Below are positions 26,406 to 37,969 of a stretch of 64,000 nucleotides of DNA, piece by piece; the stretch's first letter is position 1; each line of letters starts with the position of its first letter. The translations under genes were made by a program, and so were the position numbers. The DNA comes from Fomes fomentarius (taxonomy: Eukaryota > Basidiomycota > Agaricomycetes > Polyporales > Polyporaceae). The notes below the pieces were generated by a model that was given only the letters and a program-made list of their open reading frames with translations, was not told where the DNA came from and did not search any database. The stretch is from NCBI GenBank assembly GCA_022606135.1, contig JABYQN010000011.1, positions 1,674,001 to 1,738,000 of the forward strand, read 5' to 3'.

Positions 26406-28872
26406 TCACTTCCTCCCTCCAGCCCCCAGGCCCGCTGCCATGCCTACCGCAAGAGTGTTCCCCATCTGCGCGCCCAACCCATCCGTGGGCACGAAGACAG
26501 CCTTGTCCCCGAAGGCCCGCACCCGCGACACCTCCGTCCTGCGGAGCTCCATCTCGCGCGCGAACTGGTCGACCACGGCAGCATCCGCGGCGGCGCGCAG
26601 GCGGACGGCCTCGGCCTCGGCCTCCGCCGCGAGCCTGGTGGCCTTGGCCTGCGCCTCGGCCTCGATCTGCAGCTGCTTTGCGTGCGCCTCGGCGGCGGCG
26701 ACGATGCTGTACGCCTCCGCGTCGGCTTTGGTCTGTGTGTGCGCGCGTGCGGCGGGTCAGCATGGTGTGTGTGTGTGTGTGTGTGTGTGCGAGAGAGAGA
26801 GAGAGAAGACGAGAGAATGAGTGCAACTGACGTTCTGTGCTTGGGACTTGATGCGCGCGACTGCGAGCGCGCCCTCTTCCTGCTTGATCTTGTTGCTGTT
26901 CTCCCGGTCGACGTTCTGCAGGGATGATCGGCGTCAGGAAGCATTAAGCATGTAGCATGTAGCATGGCGAAGAGAACGGGACTCACGGCAGCTTCGACCT
27001 GAGCCTGCAGCGCACGTGTCGTCAACTTGTCCATCGTCTGCGCGATGTCGCCTATTGATATCCGTCAATACAAGTGAACGTTGCCACCGATAAAGTCGCG
27101 TCTGTGAAGCTTACCCTTGAATTGTCTGTCGATGACAGCTGCGGAAAAAGAGCGATCAGTAAGCGAGCTGCAAATAAGTCGCCACGAAAGGGTCTTACCG
27201 AGATCCTTCATAATGATACCGTATTCAAGCGCAGCAAGGTGGAGGTCGTCCATAGCGCGCGTCCTAAGAGCGTCAAGGAACGCAGAGGACGCGTCGGTGC
27301 CGTCGTCAAGATTGTCGGGACCAAGCGAGCGCTGCTTGACCATGGAGCTGTAGTCCACTGAACAAGACGTGTGAGTGAAGTGAGGAGATAGCGGAGGCCT
27401 CAAGAACGTACGATGCGCGACGATCTGGGTGAGGATGGACTGCGTCTTGTCCCTGAGCGCATCATAGGGCGTGTTGTACCCGTGTGTCGTCAACTTGAGC
27501 GGCTCTGTCAATTGCCTGTGGAGAGATCGTGAGTGGCTAGCAGAATCCGCAATGGTATAAATGTGCCTACCACTTGAGGTAGATCGTCAAGCTGACGGGG
27601 ACTTGATCCCGCGTAAAGCTAGGATTTTGCGCATGAGAAGAGGGCACACTGGCATGTCAAGTACAAGACCTACATGTCCTTCGTGGGCATCTCGATCTGG
27701 TTCTCGCCGAGCGTGAATAGCCCACGGAGCGTGACATTCGGTGTCGTGATGAAGTGCTGACCAGCGGGAAGCAGCTCAAGTTCGTCGCCCTTCTGCAGAA
27801 TCGCACAGTTGTTCGCAGGGATGTTCAAGCTGTTCACAATCTCTCAATCTCATGTACCGCAGGGTTATGCGGAGACGGTACGTACAAAAGCGCAACGACG
27901 TAGTTCTGCGTGATGCCGGACGCGGTCCTGCTCTTCATGGTGACCTCGTGGCTCCTGCATTATCATACGCAGAACGTTATACTATAGTGCTCAGCGCGGG
28001 ATATGAGAGAACGCACCATCCGAGCGTGACGTTCGTGATATGGTCCTTGATGATCGTCGGCAAGTGCGTCTGGTCCACGATGGAGAGCACGTTGTACGTT
28101 CCCTCGATTCCGTACGCGACGAAACCCGAGTTCTTGATCACGAACACGTGGTTCTGCGGGTCAGAGACGACCGCCGCCTGGTTCTGCGAGACCTGCACGA
28201 CCGTCAGACCGTTGAACTCGATCACCGTGTCCGACGCTGGCAACCAGATACAGGACAAGTCAGCACAGGATCCGGAATTCGCCCCGCGAGAGGGTGACTG
28301 TACGTACAGCTACATGTTCCCTGAAACTCGCGCGCCCACCAGTTGCGCAGGGGGAAGCCAGGATATCGCCCTGGGCGCGTGAGGATCTTGGGCAGTCCAC
28401 CATGGTTGATGAGACCGATCTGTCCTGGGTTAACCTCATCGCCAATCCAGTCCGTTGGTTGCTGCACACGCGTCCCATCAGAGAGGTGAGTATGACGTCA
28501 TTTAGGAGACAAGACACATTGAATATGCCCACCTTCCTGGACAGAATGTGCACGCGTCCAGCCTGGAAGACACGATCATGAGCGAACACGTTCCAACCTC
28601 GCGCGTAGGAGAAGGAGGGGCGTCCTTACCGCCCTCAGCTGCCTGTCGAGCTTCTGCAGCGCAGCGATAAGTCCATCCTTGCCGATCTTAACAAAGAACG
28701 GTCTCTCCTCCTCCATATAGTCCACCGCGGCGGCGAAGTTGGCAGACGACGACCCCTGTGGCTTCTCCGGCTCCTCGGCAAATCGTGCCTTTCCGTTCGC
28801 ATAGCGATGAGATGGTGGTGGCACCGACGTGGTGCCATCCACGATCGTCGTTCCATCGCCAAAGCTAGACAT
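26406..28872 (-). CDS. SPFH/band-7 domain protein
   Basis: Membrane-scaffold-type protein of the stomatin/prohibitin/flotillin superfamily. It starts MSSFGDGTTIVDG. The N-terminal part has NPGQIGLINHGGLPKILTRP and RYPGFPLRNWW, followed by VIEFNGLTVVQVSQNQAAVV, HVFVIKNSGFVAYGI, ILQKGDELELLPAG, LRGLFTLGENQIEMPTKD, VPVSLTIYLKWQLTEPLKLT and DALRDKTQSILTQIVAH, which is the band-7 core. A long Ala/Glu/Arg coiled coil follows (ALAVARIKSQAQN, AEAYSIVAAAEAHAKQLQIE, ATRLAAEAEAEAVRLRAAAD). It ends NTLAVGMAAGLGAGGRK with TGA at 26406-26408. No N-terminal transmembrane helix is visible, so membrane attachment would need lipidation or a hairpin. The coiled coil resembles flotillin, but the N-terminus does not let me name an orthologue. 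An intron carries a GT/GA microsatellite at 26765-26806. Confidence 0.8.
26765..26806. repeat. (GT)n(GA)n microsatellite in an intron
   Basis: About 12 GT units (26765-26789) followed by about 8 GA units (26791-26806), inside an intron of the SPFH gene. Likely length-polymorphic. Confidence 0.95.
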
Positions 28873-29951
28873 TGTGTTGGTTGTTGATTAGATAGAGGGG
28901 TAGAGCTCGTGTTGTCGGACACGAGCAGGGTTATGGGAGGGAGTAAAGCGGGAAAGCGGGTAAATATAGACCTCTGTGGCGCGGAACGATCTGGTTGTCT
29001 AGATGGAGAGAAGCGCGAGCACGGGATGAACTGCGCGTTAACTTCGATAGTAGTATAGAAGCCGGGTGGGAGAGAGAGGTGTGTATGAAGTCAGACGGCA
29101 GACATGAGAGCGTAACTTTATACCACTGAGCGCAACATAGCCTCAACGGGCGCGTACACGTCAACTGACATTCTCGGATCTAGCATGGGCGATCGGAAGG
29201 GGCTCATATTGTGAGCCGACGTCGTATATCTTCTGTCTGTGGCGGCTTCTGTCAAGTCGCAACGGCATTGGCAATGGGCGCCGACCCGCGGCAGCTTCAT
29301 GGTCTCTCATGGCTGCCAGTGAAACTAGGACAGGGTACACAGCCTTCACGCGTGCCGAACTATACCTGTATCCTTTCTGAGACGCCTGAGATCCGTGTTC
29401 ACCCGCAAGACTAAGACAAAGTCATGACATGCGTTGCACAGGTGGTGCCCTTAGGCTGCTGGCAGTGCCGGAAGGTGCGAACGTTCGACGATTAGACTGC
29501 GTATGGCGGACATGTCAAAGTAGGCGACTAGGCATGAAGAGCCTAGAGGTTCTCAGTCGATCGGCGCGGCACCGGAGCCAGACAAGATACAGGAACCTAA
29601 GCAGTCACAATCACGAGCAACGAAAGTCGAATACTCACCTCGGATAATGAGGCCTGAGGAGGTACGTTGAATTGCTCAAACCTCGGTAGCGCGAGCGCTT
29701 GCCAATGACTCACCTACTCACCACATGGGTAATGCAGTGCGTCGACTTTCTGATAATCATGCTGGTACGTCACTGCCCTCCACAGAACGCTCTCATATCG
29801 GCGAGAAACCAGTGGCTTAAGAGACTTGCATGTACAGGAAAGCCAATAACGCTCCATAGCCACATACCCAAGAGTCGGATTGTCCATCATTGATGAGCGG
29901 CCAGCCCAGCTACTATACACCACCTACCCAGCCCTACCCAGCCCAATGCGA
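28873..29951. other. Upstream region of the SPFH gene; no gene seen
   Basis: The first 250 bases are the presumed SPFH promoter and leader. Beyond that, only short frames without features; the right edge is the 3' side of the lunapark gene. Confidence 0.45.
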
Positions 29952-31679
29952 TCAAGTGTCGACATCCATACTAGTTCCGTCCGTGTCTGGCGCGGGGCCC
30001 GCTTCCGTGCCAGATGGCACGCCAACAGGAGGAGCAAAGTTGCCGTGACCAGCAGCCTGGGAAGGGGGCTGTGGTACACGCCCGTCAGGAGAGCGGCTCT
30101 TCTTAATCTCACGCAGAGCGCGTGCTGAGGGGTTAAAGTATCCACACTTGGGGCAGACGTACTCTGCAGCTCGGTTAACTACAATTCACATTAGAGGGGA
30201 AGGAGGACACTGACGAGCATCTTCCCACAGGCTCTCCTTAACGAGGCCGTTGTGCGCGAAACACTTCTGGCATATGAGCGCATAGCGAGACGCGGCACCT
30301 GTACCGGCAGAGTCGTCGTCGCCGAGTATGGCATCGGCGAGCTTGTCGAACCATTGTTTACGAAGTGGTGGGAGAGGGCGTTGAGGAGAAGCTGTGGGTG
30401 AAGCATCAGCTACCGCGCTTTGCGTATTATAGACGAAGACATATAACAAAGTGCGAGAAACCTTGGAACAGACGGAATAGCAGATGGTAGGAAAGGGTTT
30501 ATGTAGTTATGACAAGGCTTTACACCCAAAATAGGAACCCGGTGCACTCACGAGACAATTGCTGTTGGAGTCCGGGGGTCAGCCCAGGCGGGGGCGTCTG
30601 GGGATTGACCTGCAGATTACGTTGCGGCGTCTGTGGAGTTTGCGGCTGGGGCGATTGTTGCGGTTGTTGCGGCGGAGGTAAATTCCGGCGGCGCAGGCCA
30701 GCGGGGCTATTGGGAGGAGGTCCTTCTTCATATCTCTCAATGAGGTTGCGCATGGAGTAGTAGTTTGTCTTCTGTTTGACCTCCTCGATTTTCTCCCGTT
30801 GCTCCTTGCGAAGCTTCACCAGCGCCTTCTCTGGGGCTCAGTCAATTGAATGGAATCGAGCTAGAGTGAGAATGAGGACTTACCTTCCGCATCGCCGATC
30901 CGCGTATACCACATTTGCATCAGTCTCCTTGTGAGGAGAATTCTGTATAGATATTCGTCAATTCAAGTAGTCACAGTTATTAGCATATAGCTAACAAGAA
31001 CGGCGAACACACGTGGATATACACACGTGCGTTGCAGAAAGCGATACTACGAAGTGGAAGAAGCAAGGAGCACGACCAAGGAGGATCGGTAGGCAACGGA
31101 ATGAATTTGGCAAGGAGGCGAGATGGGTATTGCGAACAGCCCAAACGTACTCATAGGTGAGCAACCTCGTTTCCATGCAGCGTCAGTGGTGCAAGTAGCA
31201 CGGCTCACGACCTTCCGCGCGCATTTTGAATAGCTTGTGGGTAGCAAGTGTACGGCGGTTTGCCGTAGCACTATAACACAACCTTCCTGCATCCCCACAC
31301 CAAGAAACGAAAGACAGACGGCTAGAAAATTGACGTACACAATAGGGCCCACGAAGACAGGGACAGCCTTCGATGTCCTCTCAAGATTGCTTGACCTTCT
31401 ATGTGTGGTGAAGTTGGGGAGAATGTCCATATACCATAGACTGGTATACGCGATCCACGCCACGAGCGCATACACGGACACGAGGAGGGTCGCGCGACGC
31501 TCTCGCAAGCGAATCTCTGAGAGTCTAGTCTGTCGCTTCTGTATGTCCTTCGAGAGTAGAGCAAGAGCCTGCTCGTAGTCTTCCGGCTGATTCTAAGTGA
31601 AACGAGTTTATACTCAGCTTGGGTCATGGTGAACGGCGCAGCATAGGCATACCTTTTTGAACCAGCTGAAGATACCCAT
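29952..31679 (-). CDS. LNP1: Lunapark-type ER junction protein
   Basis: Stabilises three-way junctions of the tubular endoplasmic reticulum. It starts MGIFSWFKK; after an intron comes an N-terminal coiled coil (YEQALALLSKDIQKRQTRLS, EIRLRERRA), then two closely spaced membrane segments (TLLVSVYALVAWIAYTSLWY and VFVGPIVYVNF). A second coiled coil (LRKEQREKIEEVKQKTNYYS, then MRNLIERYEE) is followed by a Pro/Gln-rich linker. The C-terminal lunapark zinc ribbon reads CQKCFAHNGLVKESLWEDA, an intron, then YVCPKCGYFNPSARALRE, i.e. CxxC...CxxC. The tail ends GTSMDVDT with TGA at 29952-29954. Length and domain order match the family. Both membrane segments are hairpin-like, as expected for curvature-sensing ER proteins. 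Confidence 0.92.
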
Positions 31680-32879
31680 TATGAAGATAGGCGCAAGGTA
31701 GAAGTTATGCCAGGCTGCGCCTGTGCTTAATTGAGTAGATCGGTACGATACAGAAAGATAACGAGCGGGAGGGTGGAGGTTGTGGACAAGATTGGTGGTG
31801 GCACTTGCTCGCCCAGAAATGCACCGATACGTCAATTCCTGGGAGGCACGTGACAGACGCGTCTTGAGCGCGTGGCGGCGCTAATGGAACTTCTCCCACG
31901 GGAATTTCCTTTACTCTTTTGGAACTCTTTGCTTCAAACACTGAATTGAACGTCATTTGCTGTTGTAGCCTGCCAACCATCTATGCAGCCTTCGGCATTC
32001 TATACACTGTGAACTAGCGTGGTTAGATAGTGATACTATGACTATTCATTGCGATGGGTGACAGTGACATCCGCACGAAACTGCTATACTGGGGTGAGTC
32101 ACATACTATCTGGAGACCAACACTGGGGAGGTTTCCCTGCAATCAAGTCCACGTCATTTCCGCATCAATCTTTGTTATCAAGAGAGAAGACAGAGTACCG
32201 TTCTACTCGAATGAACACACCTTCGCGCTCGGACCCCTCTTCTTCCAAGGACACAGATGCCCTCAGAAACGCCCAGGACGAATGAGCACTCTATAACCGT
32301 GACGGGAGAAACCAGGATGAGTGGGTGTTCGTGGCGGAACTGGCAGATATGAAGGCGCCCAGGTTGATATCCAGAACTTGAATGCCAGGTAAGTTGCAAC
32401 CCGAGATGACCTGACACATGGCCGGACTGACATGTAATCAAGCAGAGATTGAAGTGTCCTGGCCAATATGAAGCCATCCAGGTAAGAGGTTGCAACGGAG
32501 ATGTCCCGGAGACTGACCGAAATGGAGGCAATTTACGCCGATATGAGAGTGTTCGGCGATATCAAAGCCGCCAGGTAGGCTGGGTGGACGGACATGAACT
32601 AGGAACTGGCCGAAATGCTCTTGATATGAAAAGCAACAGGCCGGTCGACGATAACGGAGATGACCACCAGAGCTCGCGGAGATTGAGGCGAAGAGAGTGG
32701 AAAAGGGAAGCCGGGCCGAGATTAAGACAACGAGGCCTACCACGCCGCAAGGAGATCAGGCTTCAAAGCTTCAGGGGATGGGCAGGAGAGTCATCCCTCT
32801 TAAAAGCTGGGTGGGACTGTCCTGTCTCGTACCTCGTTCGTGTTCACCTATCCACTGCATATCCACTCAGGGACTCACC
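31680..32879. other. Spacer with old degenerate repeats
   Basis: No gene is supportable. From about 32341 to 32640 a motif resembling ggcNgATATGAAGNC...CCAGGTAAG-ttgcaac recurs three or four times at spacings near 95-120 bases (32343, 32462, 32556, about 32625), with many differences. It looks like a decayed tandem array lying just upstream of the second zinc-cluster gene. Confidence 0.45.
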
Positions 32880-33539
32880 ATGGCAGATATTCATCACCCC
32901 TCCGCTATACTACCGATTCTGGCCGATAGTACTAACCAGCAGGCTGGAAGCTGTGTCCATGCCCCTCCCACCGCAACTCTGATGAACAACGGCCCGTATG
33001 TCATCCTCACTCTCTCGCAGTATCTTGGTACGTCAAGTTCGGAATCCTGCGCGACAATCTCTGATCATCGTCCTCGCAGACCTTCTGCAAGGGCCATTTG
33101 TCAACAATCCCTTGCCAACCTCCTCGCAACCCTCTCCACCATCGAGCACACCCGCGATGGATGCTCCGGGACCAATTAGTACAACTATTGCACCCGCTGA
33201 GACTGCGATGCCAGTACAGGCTCGTGATCGTGTCAAGGTTGCCGCAAGTGTCCAAAAGTTCTTACTATGAGAAGACTGACCTATTGCTGACCACTCCCAT
33301 CACGTAACTACAAGCAGTGTACTCATTGTCACGACTCACGCAAGTCATGTTCTAGCTCTCGTCCGTCCCAACGATGCGTGAAGTTGGGGTGTGGTGCGAC
33401 CTGCACTGATCGCGCACAGCGGCGGCCCCGCGTCAGACGCACGCAGCCGTCCACGAATCAACACATAGCTGGTGACGTCTTGCCCTCTCATACTCAGGGT
33501 CTAGCACAAGGCAAGGATCCATCTAACCATCTTTCGTGA
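32880..33539 (+). CDS. Zinc-cluster-like protein, copy 2 (one ligand Cys replaced by Ser)
   Basis: Three exons can be read. Exon 1 begins MADIHHPSAILPILADSTNQ and ends SQYL. After gtacgt...tcctcgcag, exon 2 reads DLLQGPFVNNPLPTSSQPSP and on to PVQARDRVK. Exon 3 starts exactly at the first cluster Cys (33318): CTHCHDSRKSCSSSRPSQRC, then VKLGCGATC, an Arg-rich stretch and TGA at 33537-33539. The intron position directly before the first Cys matches the other two family members in this window. The spacing C-x2-C-x6-C-x5-[S]-x2-C-x8-C shows that the fourth ligand is Ser (TCC, 33366-33368). An extra Cys four residues before the last might substitute. The donor of intron 2 (GTTGCC) is weak. The protein is short, about 170 residues; it may be a diverged or failing gene. 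Confidence 0.55.
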
Positions 33540-34253
33540 CCACATCTCATGTCCAGTGTCGTCCGTAGTAGAGAATTGTTATTGACAGGGAGCATTGCCC
33601 AGTGACTGTGCCACCAATCTCCGACTCTCACCTTCCGGTGGCATCTGGTGCAATGAGCTCTTTTTGATACTACTAGCATGTGTCTTGGTGTCGGCGTATC
33701 GATAGGGCTAACGATCTATGTATGCTTCCCCTTAACCATTTGAATGTTGTCCCTTTGTCTTCCGAGTCTTAGATCATTACAGTGCTTCACGGGTCTCCGG
33801 TACTGCCACAGGCATAATCGGACAATTCATGGAAATCCCAATACTGAGGGTCACATCAAATTCCCGACTCATTTCAGTCGTTATATGCGAACAGCACATC
33901 TACGTACAACGTAGCGACAACCAGTGCAAAAGGCCGCATACACAAAGAGAACATGCATAGATACAGTGTGTGATGAGTCCGAGACCTGTAAGGTGAAGGT
34001 GAAAGCATAGAGTGGTTCATAGTATTTATACAGCGTCGTTGCAGCTCTAACCCCGTTGCGACCATTGTCCGTACCCTTCCTTTCCAGATCTCAGTCCACA
34101 TATATACAGACCGACACGAATCTGAACGTGTTCACCATCGTTCTTTCATTTGGCGCATTCCTTCGGGCGCCATCGGGCATCACGTTCTTGTTCTTGTTCT
34201 TATTCTCGTTCATAACCTCATAGCCATCCGCCCAGCCGCTGCATGTCCCGTGT
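33540..34253. other. Spacer, no gene seen
   Basis: Lies between the 3' ends of the copy-2 zinc-cluster gene (+) and the SDS23-like gene (-). Only short frames. Confidence 0.5.
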
Positions 34254-36418
34254 CTATTCCGGGACGGGCACCCTTTCAGCCCACCGCGATGCCTGGAAGC
34301 CATCGAAGCTCCCCACAGACCCGACCCGCCGCTGCACGCTCGTCCTGCTGCTCGACCGCGAGCGGGCGAGATCGCCGGAGGAACGGCGTGGAGAGTTGGG
34401 CCCCTCGGAAGACGACGTCGAGGATGCGCGGCGGTGGCGCTGCATGCGGGTCGGGTCGACGTCTTGGATGTTCGCGAGGCGGGCGAAGAGGGAGAGGACT
34501 GAGTAGTACGACCGATGCGCGTAAGTTGGCAGCGGGATGGAGTAAAGTTGAGGCAGGCAGGAGGACGTACCATCGACTACGGACACGATCCCACACAGGT
34601 TATTGGGCGTAGCGGAGGTGAAGGTTGTGGGCGAGCCTGATAGAGCGGACTCTTCTGTGACAAACACTCTATGGGCGTTTGCTAAAGGCATACGTTTGTC
34701 AACCTCTGCAGCACTATGTAAGAGAAACACATTACATATACTCACTTGCAAGGAACTTCTGCATGGTGTAGAACAGCGTATTGTTGGGTGTCACACTATA
34801 CACTATTCACATGGGACGCCTCCGTCAACGAGCCCCAGAGCGAGATGACTGAAGACAGCACACCTGGGTACTTGTCCACCCCGTCAGTCGACCCGTCAGG
34901 TTCCTGCGTTTCAATCCTCATTCAGCCTCCGTCGAACGCATACACTCACCTCTATGACGCATCTCACTCACCTTGATTGTCGCGACCAACTGCTGTAGCG
35001 GCGTGCCGAGGATCTGATTACTCTGCGCCGGAACGACAACCTTCCCGATGTCCGTCACACTGACCGCGCTGAGCAGTCCTCCGGTCTCGTCATCGACGAC
35101 CGCGACAGAGCTCACGCCCTCCTCGCTCATGAGCCGCATCGCATCTAGCACGCGGTCGCTAGCCTTCGCCGCAACGACAGACGTGTAAAGGTAGAGTGAG
35201 GGCAAGGAGAGTGAGGCGAGAGGTACAGAGAGGAAACGCAACAGCGGCGGAGTACGCTGGGCGAAGTTGGTGAACCAGGAGAGGAGAGATCGGTCAGACA
35301 CCAAACCTAAGTACGAAGGCGGCGTTCCCGGAGACGGCGGAGCCTGAATGAGCACTATAAATCCGTAAGCGAGTGACCGGTGGTCATACCCAGATTGTGC
35401 GATACCTCTGTGAGCGCCACGGGCGAAGATAGTGAGAAGCGATATGATCGTCGCGTCATGCGCGAGGACCTCAAGCGGATTCTTCTCCGATAGATCTGCA
35501 CAGCGCGAAGCACATTGTACGTCAGCGTTTAGTGTTCGAACCTCGGCTACCCGGACAGCGCGCGGGAGGATCATGTACGCACTGCTGACGAGGTACACCG
35601 GGACCTTGCCCTCCCGCGCAGCGTCCAGTATTTCCTGCACCCGCGGCTTCTCGCGCAGCTCCTCCATACGAATCTTGTGCCGCGTCGCCGCGAGCGTGAG
35701 GAACGCGTTCACGTCCGCAAACTGCAGTGTGCACAGCCATCGCGGGCACAAAACGATCAGCCATGCTTAAATGTCGAGGACTGCCAAATTCACACACATC
35801 AAATAGTCCGTGGAATGGCGAGAGCCCCGGCGAGGCGTTCTGCGGAGTCTTGACCGCAAGACAAACGATGTCCTTCGACAGCAACAACTGGCAGTGACGT
35901 CCGCCGTCAGGCATCCGTCATCATCACCCAAAACACCCTCAAGGTATGGAGGGAAGACGCACACTCACCTCGCACGCGTCCTCGACCGTCATCTCCGCAT
36001 CAACAGCAACGACCGGGGAGTCGATGATATCTGCGCACAAACTCCAGCCCAGCGTTCCCCGAAACGTACTGGCACGACGACCGACGCACCCTTCGCAAGC
36101 ACGCTCTTCCACGCAGACACCCATTGCTCCGACTCCGCATTGGGTGTTGTTGAAAATACTAGAGGAGACTCGCTCCTCGTGCTTGATATCGACATTCTCT
36201 TCCTCATCGACATTGTTCTTTGTTCCGCTGGCGGACCTGGAGCACCACTGGCTTGAACGTTCTCAGCGACGATGGCGTATTAGTGGTGTTGTGTGAGTCT
36301 TTCCCGTAGAGCGCGTGTCTGGGTGGCGGAGGTCGACGTGGAGGAGAGAAGAGTGAAAGTTACATGCCAAGATGACTATTTGGGAGGCGAGGCAGGAGGA
36401 GAGCTCGGTCAGGGTCAT
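34254..36418 (-). CDS. SDS23/Moc1-like CBS-domain protein
   Basis: Probably a cytosolic nutrient-stress and cell-cycle regulator with tandem CBS motifs; S. pombe Sds23 inhibits PP2A/PP6-type phosphatases. The start MTLTELSSCLASQIVILA runs across an intron to SSGAPGPPAEQRTMSMRKR. CBS repeats: DIIDSPVVAVDAEMTVEDAC and LLSKDIVCLAVKTPQ, then the family signature FHGLFDFADVNAFLTLAAT; KNPLEVLAHDATIISLLTIF, GIAQSGYDHRSL, LGLVSDRSLLSWFTNFAQ; AKASDRVLDAMRLMSEEGVS, SVAVVDDETGGLLSAVSVTD; NAHRVFVTEES, LCGIVSVVD, VLSLFARLANIQDVDP. A Ser/Arg-rich tail ends WAERVPVPE. Family proteins share the HTFDYSDLNAYL-like and AHRLWIV-like elements, which favours Sds23 over the AMPK gamma subunit. The junction near 36040-36090 needs a poor donor to keep frame and is the least certain part. 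Confidence 0.75.
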
Positions 36419-36793
36419 TGGTGCACAGAAACGTAAAAGGAGGACTAGATAAGATAAGATCCAGTCAATGGTGAGGTCATACTTACTCGCTTATAACTGC
36501 TCCCGATTCCTTACACTCCCTCGGGCCAATAGTGCTCGTTTGAGAAGGTATACATACCCAATGATGTTAGACGTCCCAGCGAACATGCTGAGAGCTCACA
36601 TGAAGGAATACAGACGCGAGGACTACTATACAGATGCTCTAAGGTATCGGGCCACAGTCCATGGTTTTGGGAACGACGAAGAACGCGGCGAAACACTAAG
36701 GTAACATGTTCTATTGTGTAACGGAGAGTGGAGTGAAGAGTGCGCATGGGAAACGTAGGCGGCAGGAGTGGGGATGAAACGCGGAAAAGTGCA
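36419..36793. promoter_or_regulatory. Spacer with two overlapping GATAAG sites
   Basis: 375 bases between the perilipin-like stop and the SDS23-like start. GATAAGATAAG at 36448-36458 (30 bases upstream of the chosen ATG) matches two overlapping GATA-factor sites. Whether a GATA regulator acts here is inference. Confidence 0.4.
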
Positions 36794-37969
36794 TCACGCG
36801 CTGCCATTGCCATTGACAGTCGTGATACCGTTTGTGGTCGTCGCGCTTTGGGTGGGCCTCTCCTCTGATACACGTGCCTTCAAAGCGCCGAGGATCTCCT
36901 GCACACGGCCGGTCGCAGTGTCGAGGATCGGCTGGACCCGTTCCTGAACCGTGTTGCGAACCTTGTTTGCCTTTTCGGGCAGCGGGTCCGGGGAGCTCAA
37001 GATGCTAGAGAGCTCGTTGATCGTGGACGTAAGGTTGGCGGAAACGTCCTGGAAGGCAGACTGGAGAGTACCGGGGAGAGCAGCGGTCGAGGCCTAATGA
37101 TGTGGTAAGAACATGACAACGAACCTTACCCTGAGAAGCTTCTTACCTGAACCTTCTGGAGCTCCGATAGCATATTGTCGCTGAGAGTGTGCACCCGAGA
37201 TTGCGCCGCGCCGTAGCTCGACGATGCAAGCTCGGACAGTGACTGTGCGGTGGCAGAGGCACGCTGGAGGACGACGCTCTGTGCCTTGATCTGGTTGACT
37301 TGCTCCGTCGAGTAGGTGAGGATCTGGTCCCGAAGCTCCTTGGAGAGGTAGTACGCGCGCTGGTATTGATACTTGGCTTCGGGGGACTCGGAAGGCTTAT
37401 CGGCAGTGCCATTCGGCTGGAGCTGCTTGACGGCGACAGCGAAGTAGTCCACAATGGGTGCGAACCTCTGCGGAGCAACGTCATGTGGGCCCACACATTT
37501 GGACCGTTAGAATTAAGAAGGTGTATGCGTGTCAACCCGTGCGTACCTGGTCGATTCCCTGAGCTACATTGAGGGCAGGAGTGCGGACTTTCTCATCGAT
37601 AGTCTTCGTGGCAACATCCTTCGCTGCGTCGCTCCGACCTTTGAGCTCCTTAATCACGTCCTCCGTCGTCGCATGGAAGGGGTAGGGGAGACGCGCCTCG
37701 ACGGCGTCAAGACCCTTGTTTGCGAGGTCGTCAGCGCGAGTGAGGATGGGCGCAAGCCGCTTCTGGATTGGCTCGGTGTAGCTGAGAGCCTTCTTCGAGA
37801 ACCCGGTAGCGGTTTCGTAAGGGGAGTGGGTGTACTTGTTGTTGAGAAGGGTGGTATTAATGGTGTTGAGCGACTCCGCGACAAGCGGAATGGAGCCGAT
37901 GCGGGTGAAGATGGTGAGCTCGGGGGTCGTCGTGGTGGGGGCCTGCTCGGTCTGCGTCTGGGTGGCCAT
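36794..37969 (-). CDS. Perilipin-like lipid-droplet protein (fungal MPL1/CAP20 type)
   Basis: Coats lipid droplets and limits lipase access in other fungi. It starts MATQTQTEQAPTTTTPELTI, then FTRIGSIPLVAESL, a PAT-like N-terminus, followed by amphipathic helices: KKALSYTEPIQKRLAPILTR, GLDAVEARLPYPF, DVIKELKGRSDAAKDVATKT, RTPALNVAQGIDQ. After an intron: RFAPIVDYFAVAVKQLQP, SKELRDQILTYSTEQVNQIK, ASTAALPGTLQSAFQDVSAN, and a last exon with VRNTVQERVQPILDTATG ending TTVNGNGSA. There are no transmembrane segments and few Cys, and the 11-mer-like amphipathic periodicity and length (about 300 residues) fit the family. The assignment is by overall pattern rather than a catalytic motif; a generic amphipathic-helix protein is the alternative. 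Confidence 0.72.

Noticed and set aside
26444..27034. 196-codon minus-strand frame across the SPFH coiled coil
   Set aside because: It runs through the GT/GA microsatellite in an intron and is out of frame with the conserved coiled coil, which is read correctly in another frame.
34254..36418. CBS-domain gene as the AMPK gamma subunit (Snf4)
   Set aside because: The FHGLFDFADVNAFLTL segment, the Ser/Arg tail and the NAHRVFVTEE repeat fit the Sds23 family better; no Snf4-specific pattern was seen.
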